Made by a program: the position numbers and the translations under genes
The notes under the pieces: generated by a model
Database searches by the model: none
What the model was told of the DNA's origin: nothing
The model's input: only the letters and a program-made list of their open reading frames with translations
NCBI GenBank assembly: GCA_001642005.1
Contig: LWCA01000414.1
Span: 1-28,421, forward strand
Direction: 5' to 3'
From: Intoshia linei
Lineage: Eukaryota; Orthonectida; Rhopaluridae
DNA length: 28,421 bases
Shown here: piece by piece, positions 1-12,000 of the stretch
Position numbering within the stretch: position 1 is the first letter of the stretch
Layout of the letters: the number at the start of each line of letters is the position of its first letter

Positions 1-474
1 AAAAATTTTCATTTTTGATTCAACGTAATGTGTTTAATTTGACTTTAGTTGGTAAAAATTATTTATGACGTATCTAATTCTGGTACAACTGGTACCGTAC
101 CAGCAACTAATGAAAACGTTTGCATCACTGTTAACTATGCATTATGGTATTTAAAATTTAGTTGATGTACCCTATTAAACCCTAGGTAACATCATTTTAA
201 TCAGTTTTCCAGTACTTCGAACCATACTGCAAGCATTTGATACAAAACTTAAACTAGTGCTGCTTTAATATTAATTACATATAGAAAGTAATTATTAATA
301 TCAACAATATTAAATCTTAAAAATATATTATATTTTATTTTAAATGGCTATAATATTATATGCAAAAAAGTTTGTAAATTCTTGATTCACGTAAAAATAG
401 TTATATAATATATATTTAGTATATTTGTATTATTTGATATTATTTAGTTGGTTTAATTTTATTTGTAGTTCATA

Positions 475-749
475 TAGGGGTGTCAGGTTCAATTTTATTA
501 ACGGTCAAATGAAGAAAAAAAGTTATTACGTGGGCCGCATAAACAATTGATGAATAACAATTAATACGCAATTAGTTTTAATTAATAAAAATAAATGTAC
601 CAACATCGTAATAAATCAACGGAAATAATTTTTAAGTTAATTAAATTAACGTTTTGATCAAAGATTCTCTGGGCTAGTGTGTTCAACTTAGTTTTTTGGA
701 AACTCAGTAAGTACTAAGTACTTAGTTTTACAAAATAATGACACTCCTA
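475..749. mobile_element. hAT-type MITE (non-autonomous, about 275 bp)
   Basis: The left end reads AGGGGTGTCAGGTTC and the right end, on the opposite strand, reads AGGAGTGTCATTATT, so the termini are imperfect inverted repeats of the AGGGGTGTCA class common in hAT elements. A 'GTGGGCCGC' stretch near 530 is also typical of the subterminal region of such elements. The flanks gttcatat and gtttatat look like an 8-bp target-site duplication with one mismatch. There is no coding capacity. Exact borders are uncertain by 1-2 bp. Confidence 0.6.
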
Positions 750-2068
750 GTTTATATTCATTTAAAAAAAAATATAAGTACATTTTGCAGAAAGTAGATG
801 AATATTTTAATTATTATTCATCAAAGTATTTATTTATAGTGAGTTAGTTTCAATTTTTAAAAAATATAAATATCAATACACACAAAGTAATGTATGATGT
901 ATAATATACATTGTATATAAATGTATATCAAAACATTGCTAAAACAAAATAATAGTTTGTAATTAATAATTTCATATCAGTTATATTTTTGTATTATTAT
1001 GATATTATGATATTTTTAGAATTTTGAGGATTATTAAATCGCTTGATAAATATCAAATTTTTAAAATAATGTATATTCTATATATTCAATGTATACATGC
1101 AATAATAACCAACATAATCTCCAGCTAGTAAATACATTCTACCTGCATTATATATATTATTGTGGTTAGATGCAATATAAAATCAACCAACTTCATAATA
1201 ATATTAGTGTCTCCTTATCAATCAATATTGCATTTGGTCGCATTTTAAGTTAATGATGGGATAAAAGTTTTTGAATGATTTTATAGGTTGTAAACACATA
1301 TATTATAATAATTTTTTAATTAAATCAATATAAATTATATTATTTTTCAGTATATTAATATAATAATTATAATTATCTTGGTGTTAATAAATACAATAAT
1401 AGTAATCATTACAAATTATATAATCCATACTTAAGTTCTGCAACATGGTTTTAAGCAAACTAAAAAAATATTAACTTTACATTTCAATCAATAGTCATTA
1501 TTAAGTCTGTCTTTAAGGAAATTAAATCCAATTTCGAACATGAACTCGAACTTTTACAATGTTTTCAGACACGATATGAAGACTAACAGTGTTGCAAAAC
1601 TATAATTTGTATTTAATGATATTTATAAATAATATACATAAACTTAACGATTATATTATATATAGTATGTATGTTTTACAATAATAAAATAAATATAACT
1701 CATCATTGATGTGATCATGATCACATCATTTATAATTTTATCAAACAATAATGACAACTTTGTAATAATTATTATCATAATAATTTCATTTCATTATTAA
1801 TTAATTTAATGTTTTGTGATTCCACAATTATTGATGGAAATTTCATCCAATTAAACTAAAACTGGCCATAAATATCAATTTAATGGAAAATATTACATTT
1901 TTTTCGAGTATGGAGAAATATATTGATGAAAGAATGCATCAGAATATGATTTTATTTAAAATCAAATTTGAAATATTTAATTAAAATCTTAAAATAAAAT
2001 GTATTTTATAAATTTCATCAATACTTTTATAATCTTTTCATTCAAGATGGTAATAAATAAGTATTATG
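750..2068. other. gene-free AT-rich stretch
   Basis: No reading frame with protein-like composition, no splice-consistent exon and no RNA gene could be recognised here or in 1-474. The sequence is rich in poly-A/T and AT microsatellite-like runs. Confidence 0.5.
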
Positions 2069-2114
2069 TTCGTGTCGCAAACACGAATGAGGCAATGCCT
2101 CGGAGACATGCTAG
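2069..2114 (+). mobile_element. Helitron-like 3' terminus
   Basis: Two stem-loops follow each other. TTCGTGT (2069-2075) pairs with ACACGAA (2081-2087), and GAGGC (2089-2093) pairs with GCCTC (2097-2101) around the loop AAT. The second hairpin is followed by a 9-nt spacer and the tetranucleotide CTAG (2111-2114), then T. A short GC-rich hairpin about 10 nt before a terminal CTRR, inserted next to T, is the known signature of Helitron 3' ends. The 5' end (expected to start TC) was not identified, so the element's length and content are unknown. Confidence 0.5.
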
Positions 2115-2774
2115 TAATATTTTTATATCAACAAATTTAAATTCAAGTTGAAAAATAAGTTTCACTACATTGCTACTGCTACCCTCCCTATCCATTCCAC
2201 GGTGGAAACCGAGGGTAGAATTTCCACTCTCTTTATATTTGGAATCTCATTGCCATTCAATGTCTACAATGTTCAATATTTCCATTTGTCTGAAAAATTC
2301 CCATGATTTCTTTCGCGTAAATAATTGTCATTATAGTTGGCAAATGAATCAATCAAAAATAAATAAATATGAATGTATATAATATATGATATATAAATTT
2401 AAAAATCTAATCTAATATTTATGCATATTATGATAATTTATTATGCTGTTTTGAAGGAATTTTTCTCAAAATTAATTAATAGAAAATTTTTATTTGCATT
2501 AATATTATATTATTGTTCAAAAAATTGACGAAAACATTTTTACATTTTTACTAAACTTGATCATGTTTATTCGTTTTATTTTATAGTTGGTAATAGTATT
2601 GTACATTTTTGGTTAACAATGCATGGTATTGTTGTACATATTATTGGTTTCCCACCAAAGTGATTTTGGTGTATTTTATTGAATTTAAATAAAAATTTAA
2701 ATAAAATGTATTGCACAATTGTATATACATGTTTTGAGACATCGTGATTTGAATAAGATGGAGGATTTTTACAT
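2115..2774. other. gene-free stretch
   Basis: No supported gene. A 70-codon plus-strand open frame at 2170-2382 lacks a family resemblance and any splice context. Confidence 0.4.
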
Positions 2775-3102
2775 TCAATTTGTTACATCAGTCTAAATAC
2801 AAATTGAAATTAATATAAGAATAATAAAATATGAAATATTGAATTACCAAATCAGTAATACAGTCTTCCGTATAATGTCCAACTTCCAAGCAATTCTCAC
2901 AAGTAGGAATAACGTTACACCATAATTTAGTGTGTCCAAATTCCATACAGTTTGCACATAAATTTCCCAAAATTTGATTAGATACATTAGTATTTTTACT
3001 AGATTTTTCTAATTTCATGTTATTAATGTTGCGTTTTTACATGAAATGAAAATTACCAATTTTTAATTTTCGTTTGTTATTTTGGTAATTTTTACTATCC
3101 AT
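2775..3102 (-). CDS. Small double zinc-knuckle (CCHC) protein, 74 aa
   Basis: This is a three-exon model: 3057-3102, 2848-3008 and 2775-2792. The introns are 48 and 55 nt with GTAATT donors, and the joined frame is 75 codons including the stop. The protein starts MDSKNYQNNKRKLK (basic, lysine-rich), then carries two CX2CX4HX4C knuckles, CANCMEFGHTKLWC and CENCLEVGHYTEDC, separated by five residues. It ends almost directly after the second knuckle. Tandem knuckles of this kind bind single-stranded nucleic acid in CNBP-like, Lin28-like and retroelement Gag proteins. I do not recognise a specific orthologue. A domesticated Gag/ORF1 fragment is a real alternative, but the intact spliced frame with nothing else of a retroelement nearby favours a small host gene. 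The start ATG at 3102 is in good AT-rich context with no extension seen upstream. Confidence 0.55.
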
Positions 3103-3162
3103 AATTTAATATTGAAATCTAATTAATAAAGGTTAATTAATAGTTCCAAATTGCCCATTTTT

Positions 3163-3402
3163 TCATTTATAACAACGACACCAAATTTTAAATGCTTGTT
3201 TACTTTGAATTAACTCTGTATCTAAATGAAACACTTCATTTAATTTCCGTAATCTATGGATAAAAGATTAGTGAACATTTTTGAATGCATTTGTAGTTTG
3301 TTACCATAATAAATAGTTTAGTTTAGTAGTGTTTATTATTGTGTCTCGATCAAAATTAGGTCGTTGCGTGGATTTATCTGCATTAATAAATATTAAATTC
3401 AT
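3163..3402 (-). pseudogene. Coding-like stretch with two in-frame TAA stops, unidentified
   Basis: One minus-strand frame of 80 codons runs from an ATG at 3402 to a TGA at 3163-3165. It is interrupted only by TAA at 3301-3303 and 3268-3270. The translated segments have protein-like composition (ADKSTQRPNFDRDTIINT; RLRKLNEVFHLDTELIQSK), unlike neighbouring AT-rich frames. A GTAACA...CCATAG intron of 51 nt would remove both stops and keep frame but creates a TGA at the junction, so splicing does not rescue it. It ends 60 bp before the start of the zinc-knuckle gene on the same strand. It could be a recent pseudogene, an unspliced gene piece I mis-join, or a sequencing error. No family recognised. 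Confidence 0.35.
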
Positions 3403-3936
3403 GGTTAAGAGTATAACACTGTATATGAGCGTTTAACTATAGTCAATGACAGATTTTTATCTGATACTTTTCGTATTAGTAACATACTGTGTAAGACTTA
3501 TCGTAAGACTCTTGTGTAATAATTGATTTGCAATGTATTGTGTAAATTCTGTTTTGTAATGGTAAACTACTTAAAAATAATTAAATATGTATTTAATGCG
3601 ACGTTATATATTACTTTAATTCAAAAAATATACCTTGCAAGACATTTATTTAGAATTATTGTTAACTAAAATATTTATCCTAATATCCCTAATATTGACT
3701 GGGTAAAGGTTACTATCAATTGAATAACCCTTTTAAATGGAAATCATAAATTATGTTGTAGTGTCAATTTAATAATATAACTCCTATAAGTATTATTAAT
3801 ACCATTAATAATGTAATTTTTCCAACACACCAATTCAAAAAAAAAATAAACATAATATGTATTCTTGACGGAAACAATAAATTAATTTACAAATTTTTAT
3901 TGTATTAATACATTATTTTTAAAAATAACTAAACAT
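3403..3936. other. intergenic stretch without a recognised gene
   Basis: Nothing supportable was seen. It lies downstream of the olfactomedin-domain gene and upstream of the broken frame at 3163-3402. Confidence 0.4.
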
Positions 3937-4700
3937 TCATACACTATAAATAATTGGATAATAAAAAATAATTCCGTTAAACCAAGCAAAAGCCATTTTT
4001 TCTGATGGGTAGAATGCAAGAAAAGAGAGATTATTAAAATTGTTGACATGATTATAAAAATTTACATCTTGATAAAAATGAGAAAAAATGTCAAAATCCA
4101 AATTATTATTGTTCACGTGATTAACGTTTAAATTGTACATTTTCAGAATCTTTAAATAATTTTTTATGGTTCCAACAATATACAGTTTATTGCATATTAT
4201 AAAAAACTGAAAATACTTGAAATTATAGATATTTGGAATAAGTAAAACAGATTTGATTGTATAATTATCGAGGATTCCAATTTTTATAAAATTGCTCTTC
4301 TTAATTGATTTAATGTTGATGTTGCGATCAGGAGGTATTATTGTTTCAGGTAAATAAGATGAAATCAAATAAATTAACCAAATTTTTTTATTGTCCCTAA
4401 TAATTTTTACAAAGCTTTTCGTTTTTGGAAACAAAGGTTCAATCAATTTTTCATTCTTTGTATCCAAATTTATATGTTGAAAGGTTTTGTTTATTAAATT
4501 ATATTTTATCAAATGACTTGAATTTGAGAGTTTAAAATAAAACGAATTGTTATCAATTATATGGCTTGTACCTTCATAATTAAATGGTAAATAATGTATA
4601 TTAGAAAAATTATTATTTTTTAAGTTTTTTATGGAATTATACTCGTATAAAGTATTTCCAATAATGTTTATTGTCACGTAATACTTTTTTCTTTTGACAC
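3937..4700 (-). CDS. Olfactomedin-domain protein, last exon (partial gene)
   Basis: The exon starts after a TTTCAG acceptor at 4701-4702 (phase 2) and encodes 253 residues ending in TAG. Olfactomedin features appear in order: NTLYEY near the start, then GTSHIIDNNSFYFKLSNSS (family GTGHVVYNGSLYY), LIKYNL, the central Cys in FFIICNKLYIVG (family VCGVLYVV), and the C-terminal FYPSEKMAFAWFNGIIFYYP (family YNPRDKKLYAWDNGYQVxYxV). The exon covers most of the ~250-residue beta-propeller, lacking only the first blade motif, which must sit in an upstream exon. Olfactomedin proteins are secreted or type II membrane proteins acting in extracellular matrix and neuronal contacts (colmedin/gliomedin, noelin families). 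I cannot assign the subfamily. The domain is divergent and Asn/Ile/Lys-rich, as expected from base composition. Confidence 0.8.
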
Positions 4701-5244
4701 CTGAAATTTTTTTAATTTATATTATTTTTCAGTACTACTGTATTATAATAATAATAGTTAATAAGCTTCAACATAGTGGTGTCGCTGAAATAGGTTGATA
4801 GGGAAATATTAAGGAAGGGTAGAGGAACAAGGGATTATTCATTTTGGACTAAATTCTGAAATGTTGTTTTTTTGGTACACGATTTAAAAAAATAAATTTA
4901 TTTCTAAAAAGTTCATTTAGATATTAAACATCTCTAAATATTTAACAATTTTTTGTGGGTAATTTTAACATTTTAACTGATTATATAAATCGGGATCTAA
5001 GAAATATAAACCTAGATAGGATAACCGAAAAATTAAGGTCAATTTTGGAATTTGGAAAACCTCGTGTTACGTTTTAGCGATGATATGAATTCATTTACTA
5101 TTTAATGATAAGAGTAATGTATTCGTCAAACAATAATTATATGAACCTAAATCAAGCATCCAACTTCCAATTTTAATTTTTCTAACCCTACATATTACAA
5201 TTGGTAACCCAAGCTTAAATGTACATATTTGTTTTTTTTTCTCA
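4701..5244. other. intron or intergenic stretch upstream of the olfactomedin exon
   Basis: Exons for the start of the olfactomedin domain would be expected here or further upstream. I could not find a convincing one. The stretch may be intron if the membrane-anchor exon at 5245-5439 belongs to the same gene. Confidence 0.3.
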
Positions 5245-5439
5245 TTAAACATGATGGCATCTGTTGAGTCGCAAGGTGCTTTGTTCTAAATTCAGATAAA
5301 AGTTTTTATAATCAAAAAAAACTTTAATTTTTAAATTCAAATGACAAATAACGGTATAGGTATAGATTACTCCAATAAAAATCATAAAAAGCCACGCGAT
5401 TTTTGAAGACAATGCAGCCTTTGTGCAAATTTTTATCAT
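5245..5439 (-). CDS. Candidate N-terminal exon with a membrane-spanning segment
   Basis: An open frame starts at ATG 5439 in the context aaaaATG. It encodes a short basic N-terminus (MIKICTKAALSSK) followed by a hydrophobic segment of about 20 residues (IAWLFMIFIGVIYTYTVICH). This is the arrangement of a type II signal anchor. Its position about 540 bp upstream of the olfactomedin exon on the same strand suggests it could be the N-terminus of that gene, since colmedin/gliomedin-type proteins are type II anchored. Two exon ends are possible: a GTAATC donor after ...FMIFIG or a weak GTTTAA donor at the end of the frame. No linking exon was found, so the assignment is an inference. Confidence 0.3.
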   Translation of the reverse strand: MIKICTKAALSSKIAWLFMIFIGVIYTYTVICHLNLKIKVFFDYKNFYLNLEQSTLRLNRCHHV

Positions 5440-6051
5440 TTTTGAAATACTTTAAAATACAACTGTTTATAGATTTAATTCAGTAATTGATTTTTTTGTC
5501 GAGTTTTGTTTACAATCTAGTGATTGACTCTGTATTATGCAACATGGTGGTTGTACACGTTGATTTAATACTATTTTCTCATAATTTATTTTAAAATTTG
5601 TAAAAATACTTAGTGTCAAAATTCATAGTAAAATTGTATTATAATTATAATACAAATTAATTACTACTAAACATGTAGTAGATATTATAAAACAATAAAT
5701 AAAAATAGATTATTTCAAAAAATCCTATAAATGAATACATGAGAAATATATGTAAATAAAAATATTATTTAATTCATTATTAATGACAGACTCTGTCGGA
5801 TACATTCCAATTTATGTTAGTTAAAATTGCAACTTAATTATTAATATTAAGTTAATATTCACATGAAAAATTTAAATTTTTCGAAATACTATTTACTTTA
5901 ATATATTATATATAAAATAGCGTATTGAGGTGCAGTAGGCCAATGACTCCAACTTCCTCATTTCTAGTCATATAACTTCATATGCCATGTACATTAAATT
6001 ATATTTATTTGAATTAACAACATAATTTTTAGGCATAAATAAACAATTTAA
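5440..6051. other. intergenic stretch
   Basis: No gene recognised. It lies between the 3' end of INTS4 (stop at 6052) and the candidate membrane-anchor exon. Confidence 0.4.
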
Positions 6052-9000
6052 TTACAAAACAACCCTGTTTGTTATATTAATTGTTGTAGTGTTACTAATG
6101 GATATAAAGGACTTTGGTGTTTCAGCAAAATGTGGATGATTTGAGAAAGAATCAGAAAAAATAACTTGAAATTTAACAGAAGACTTTCCTTTAAAGAGAC
6201 ACTGAGAAATATAAACGTTTGTAATTGTTGCTATGAAGCATTTTATACTTTGATCAAATTCTTTGAAATATTTATAATCAAATTTAAAGTAGGAATAGTT
6301 ACCATCTACATATGTAACCTAAAATTAAAATTATAGAAATACAATCAAATTAACATTTAACCAAAAATATTAAATATTAAAAATGCACAGTAATGGTATA
6401 CAACCAATACAAAACAATAATTACATTTACATTTTTTCATTTTTAACTAGGCGCACCTATACCTATTAATATTTTTGCATCCGTAGTATCATCTGTAGTA
6501 GGCTCTATTGTCTATACTAGTGGTTCCCAAACTTTTTCTACCATGGACCACTTGTCACAAAAAAAAAGTGTGTGTTTTAAAAAATCCCCTTAAACCTGAA
6601 CACGTTACTAAGGTAATATTTTGATTTTTTTATTATATATTCCTCCTTAAATCGAAAATTCTACATTAATTTTGACAAGGTAGCTTCTATGGCGTAATTA
6701 AAAAAATTCTTAATTTCAAACATACTTATTGCGAAATAATTGTGTCTTACTTAGTGCCGTATGCTAGATCCTTCCACCGAGGGATCTCGACGAAATTTTT
6801 TTTAAAATGGAGGCTTTAATTTATTAAATTGAGTATTAAAAAAATTCTTGAATATCAACTAATTTGAGTGTTAAATTTATAATGTCAACTACAGTCTTAG
6901 AAAGGTGGACATGGTTATATGACATTATAATTCGTTTACAAAATGTTTTCATGAGCTATTTTTCATTTTTAAAATGGCGACGGGCTTGTTAGGTTCGATT
7001 CCAGAAACTACAATCGAACTAAGTTAAATCGTTGCATAGATTAAATTTAACGCATGTGAAAATTATTTACGTTATTCAGTAAATTTTCACTTTATTTTGA
7101 TTAAATGATGTCTACGTTCACTAATAATAATAATAAATGATCAATACAATTCTAATTAATTATTATTATTGTTAAAAAAATGTTATCTTCATGTTATTTA
7201 AAATTTTTCTTGTGGACCACTTTGGGACCACTCGTCTATACTAATAATCTGTTGATTGGACTGAAGTCAGGGCCCTGAAGAGGGGAATAAGTGTTAATGA
7301 ACCCTGGGTTCATATAAACAGGACAGTTTACCATTCTAAATTAAAAATAAAAACAAATATAAAAGATTCACGGAAAAATAATGTTGTTATTTTTATGGTG
7401 AAAGTAAAAACTAGACGATTGGAATTTTGATGGTTGAATTAAGCAATGGATAAATAACTTAAATAGATAAGTTTTTGTATATATGGTGCTACAATTTTCA
7501 TCTGGTAGGCACTGTTTTTTTATCTTCATATCACTAAACGTCGACTTAAAAATAGGATAATATCTTAGTATTTAACAATCTATATTAATTATAATTAATT
7601 ATATAATTAACAATATTATATATCACAATTATCATATTTTCAATTACCTTAATTCTTAATAATTTGAAAATTTCCAAAGAAATATTAAAAATTGAAACAG
7701 CAACTGGAATAGAAAGACCTAAACCAACTATAAATTTAGAATTTTGTTCAGATTGGATAGATTTTTTTTCATCAATTCTTGCATAACTTTTCATAACTGT
7801 GCTGCAATAAACAGGCAATTGATAATTATAAGAAAACAATATTTTGACTGGTTCAATTGTACACAATTCACGTTTGGAGTTATCCATCAATATACTCTCA
7901 AAATGTTCTTTAACTTTTTCAATAAACTGTACATTTTTTAAGTCAATTACTCTATAATTGATGTATTATTTTTTAAATATATAATAGCAATACAGTATAT
8001 TATGATTTATAATACAGTACCATCAGTAAAAAGGTAACAGTTTTAGTTACTGGTTAATTAAAACCCATAAAAAAGGTATGTATCTACATTTGGATATCAG
8101 TATAGGTGTATATGTGTATCGTAGTATGTAATGTAACCTCAGAGCTCATATTAGTTATTTAATTTTCATCTTATTTACGAGATTATTGTACGTCACAAAG
8201 GATAGGTGATTCTAAGTATCAGGTCACAAGAAAAAAGACATATAAAAGGGGAATAAATAATAATAAATATTTGTATTCTTATATTTTGTACCAAATAAAA
8301 TATAGAATCAAAGAAAAACACTACAGACTAAATTGTAGTATATAAACTTTGTTTACAAAAGAGCTTATGGATTTTTAACGTTATTTATATTTTTCAAAAA
8401 TGAGTCATAAAGATTGAAAAATACAGTCAAATTATTTTACTACAGACGAATGGCCACCAACTAATACCCAAAGTTAAATTCGTTCAACTAATTTTTTTAG
8501 AGTATCTTTCTCTTATTAAATGTAATTAATCGCAGAAAATACTGGTTTATTGTCGGTATTTTAATCTTACAATTAATGATAATAATATATAGATAATGAC
8601 AATCTTGTTATTACTTACATTTATCTTACTTCGTAATTAGATTCGATGATAAAAATTAAAATATTTAATATGCGAGTTTTTTGCCCGTTAATTTCTTATT
8701 CTGAGTTTACGCGACACGTAAGTTTTGGTTTTGTGGTCACTACTATAAATCATTAATAATTTTACATATAACCTGAAAATATCATGGTGGGTTTATTCTG
8801 ATAGTACTATAAATAGAATAATGAAAAATTACCCATCTAGCATAACATTATTACAAATATTTAACAAATATTGATATTCAATATTAAGAGATTTCAGAGT
8901 TTGTGGTTTTTCAAAGTTTGAGTTAATTTTGATAATGGTAGTAATGAGTAAATGTACAAAATATAATTCCAATAAAATTATTTTTGAATGGCTGTCTTTG

Positions 9001-12000
9001 TTTACATAAATGTAATGTAATTCATTCAAATCATTGTAAATCTAAGATAAAAGTATATTGGCCGTCAGGGCTTTCAAAAGTTTACAGTAATACAAAGTAT
9101 TGTCTGTAATTAAAATTTGTTAAGTGATTATAGTACAACTAAATATTTTCAAGAAAAACCTCGTTAAAAAACATATAAAGCCACCATATCAGAGATTACC
9201 AAGCAAGCCCATATGACCCTGGAATTAAACAGAAAATGTTGAGAAAATTTTTACCGGTCGCGAGATAATTTAAAAAATTTTAATTTACTAATTAGAACAT
9301 ACAAGTCAATCTATTACGTTTTTTATCAAAATTTTTGTAGTGATACAAAATATATGTTTGTAATATCGATTTAGTGGTCCGCGATAAATTTTGTAATTTA
9401 TTACCGGTCCGCTGTGAAAACAGTGTGGAAACCCTGATCTATATTATAGATAACTATTATTATATTTTTAAACGAGGTGGATTTTTTATTAAAATTGTAG
9501 TTTTTTTAATTACTTACATGGTTATTCAAAAAAATTTTTAGCGGTTCAATTTTTTGTAATAAATAAAATATTAATGTAATAAATTTGCAATATACATAAT
9601 GTACAATTTTAAATATAAATACAAAAAATTGATTTAAAAGGGTAAAAATTAACTTCGCTATCTGATAAATCAGGAATATCTTTGTCAAGATTAATTATCT
9701 AAATTTTAATAAAAATTAAAAAATAAATTTTACAGATTTAATCATCTTTTGTTGAATATTGAGTAACTTTATAATAAAATTTAAATCGTCTCGATCCGGA
9801 TACTTCAATTTTTGTAAGCATCTATAAATAAAGTTAATTATTATTATATAATTAATTCAATATTAATGGAATTTATTGATACGTAAAAATCAGAATTTTA
9901 TGGGTAATGACTGTTTGTATATTTAAGGTGGTGGTTCGACTTTTTTATAGTATATACAAACACAATATGCATAACAATATAAAAACGACAAAATATTTCT
10001 GAAAGAATCCAATTAAGTTTCCTACACTTTAAATCCCATTATAAATACCTATAAAGTACTAATACATTTAAATTTACTGTATGGCCTGTGTCCAATAATT
10101 CATAGCACTCTGATTGTCTTCGTTTGGTTCATTATACATTTTTGATAGATTACTCATAAGTTTGGTTATGTAGTCAGATATACCGTCAGATACCAAATGA
10201 CGACTATATGTGTCAATACATGTCTTCTAAGAATACAAATTAAATACATAATTATTGAAAGAATTGACCAAACTTTAGATTTTTAGTCCGGTACCAATAT
10301 ATAATAAAACAAACGTAAAATGATGGGTAAATATGTTCAATCAGTAGATAATGTTTTTTGATAGAATCTGGAAGAACATTGTTGATACCAGGATAATATT
10401 TTGAAGCATTAACACATAAAATAAGTTTGGTAATATCTAAATTTACATACTAGTTATTTCAATATATTTTAAATGTATACATTCATCGTTATCAATTCGA
10501 CTTTCCGTTTTGTCCAAATACGGATGCAATTGAAACAATTTTTTAATCATACAAAAAACGTAAATACTATTTTCTTCACCAATTTTTTGAATGCACCTAT
10601 TAAAACAATTTAATTCTATATTTTTATTAAACGAATCATTTGCCACATTAACATAGTTTATCAAATTTAAGATAACCTAAAAATGGAAAATTTATCAATA
10701 TTGTATTGACCAATGTTAATCAAAAGTGCATTTACACATGTAGACAAACATTCCTTGGAAAGAATTTTGGCTTTACCCAAAAATCGATGAACTTTATGTC
10801 TAACAAGTTCGTTGTTATCCTATAACGTTAAAATAATATTGTATATATTAAAAACCTTTAGTAAACCCAATATAAAATACAACTGATCATCTCTATGATA
10901 GTATTTATCTGCATTCGTCTGTAAAGCCTCAATAGCTGATATTCTGACAACATCTGACTCATCACTAATCATATCAATAAAAAAATCATGCGCATATGTC
11001 AAAAACATTTCAGACAACTTTGTGAACGCCAACATGGATTTTATCGCATAGTTTCGTACCTCTACGTAATTTTAGAAAAGTAAAATAATAAACTACCAGG
11101 ACAATCGTCTTCGAGGGCATGAATAAAAACACCACAAGATAAAATCATCTTTTGTTTATTTTGTTTCGTTTTATAAATAGGAGCATCGTCAGCCCATTTA
11201 ACACCAGAACTCCATTCTCCGCTTCTATATAATTTTCTAGATCGTTCGTGGGCAGATAGTTTGACCTAAGTTTATTTTTATATAAAATCTGATTTTGGAA
11301 AATACATTTAAATTAGACATTAGCTTTTTATCCAAGCTCTGCATAAGTGTATCCGTAGTTAAATTATTAAATGTACCCTATATTTCAAAGTTATTTTAAA
11401 ATGCATCGCTTACCAAAGATGTCACTGTGACCAATCTAGTATCTTTTGATATATCAATAACGTGTTTACAAATCTTTAAAAAAAGAAAATCTGACAATTT
11501 TAAATTTTCCTCGGAATTTTCTTCAAAATCAGCATTGCTAAATTATAACATTTATATTTTAATTTAAATTGTAATTACCAATGTCCATGTTTCTCAGCAT
11601 AAACTACGAGAAATTGAATACACGAAATTTTCAATTTGTCGTTACATGCACTACTTAAAATATCCAGAATATCATGTAATATGTACTGATCATGTTGAAT
11701 CCAATTTTTAAAAAGCAGGACCCTCTAATTTAAACAATGATCCAATTATGAAAAAAATGATAATTTAATTTCATATTAAAATAGACAATAAAAATTTATT
11801 ATTAATTAATACAAGACCTTTATTAGAGTATAAATATAATAAAAAAGATTACCAAGATATTTATACAATGTTGTTGAACTCTCCAATTTGAATTATTTAG
11901 TTTATCCGACAATTCACCAATTAATATTTCAGAATTTGACGATTTAATTTTATAAAAATTAATAGAATTAATTAAATTATAGAAAATTTCCAAAATTCCA

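Noticed and set aside
2170-2382. 70-codon plus-strand open frame.
   Set aside because: No family resemblance or splice context, and its composition looks like random AT-rich translation.
7744-7941. Plus-strand open frame of 65 codons.
   Set aside because: It is antisense to INTS4 exon 17, which has family-matching sequence on the minus strand.
9604-9690. Alternative INTS4 exon 15 frame (NLDKDIPDLSDSEVNFYPF).
   Set aside because: It ends in a stop with no donor in the right phase. Starting at the TTTATCAG acceptor gives a 48-codon exon with matching phases on both sides. It remains the least certain INTS4 boundary.
10436-10481. Apparent C-terminal end of a protein at ...HLKYIEITSM followed by a stop, as if INTS4 were split.
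   Set aside because: A 44-nt intron (10437-10480) removes this tail and joins ...NDE to YITKLILCVNASKYYP, which matches INTS4 without a gap.
11730-11826. Possible extra INTS4 exon encoding LINNKFLLSIL between exons 4 and 5.
   Set aside because: The phase does not fit exon 4, whereas a direct 128-nt intron joins exons 4 and 5 in phase and matches the HEAT repeat alignment.
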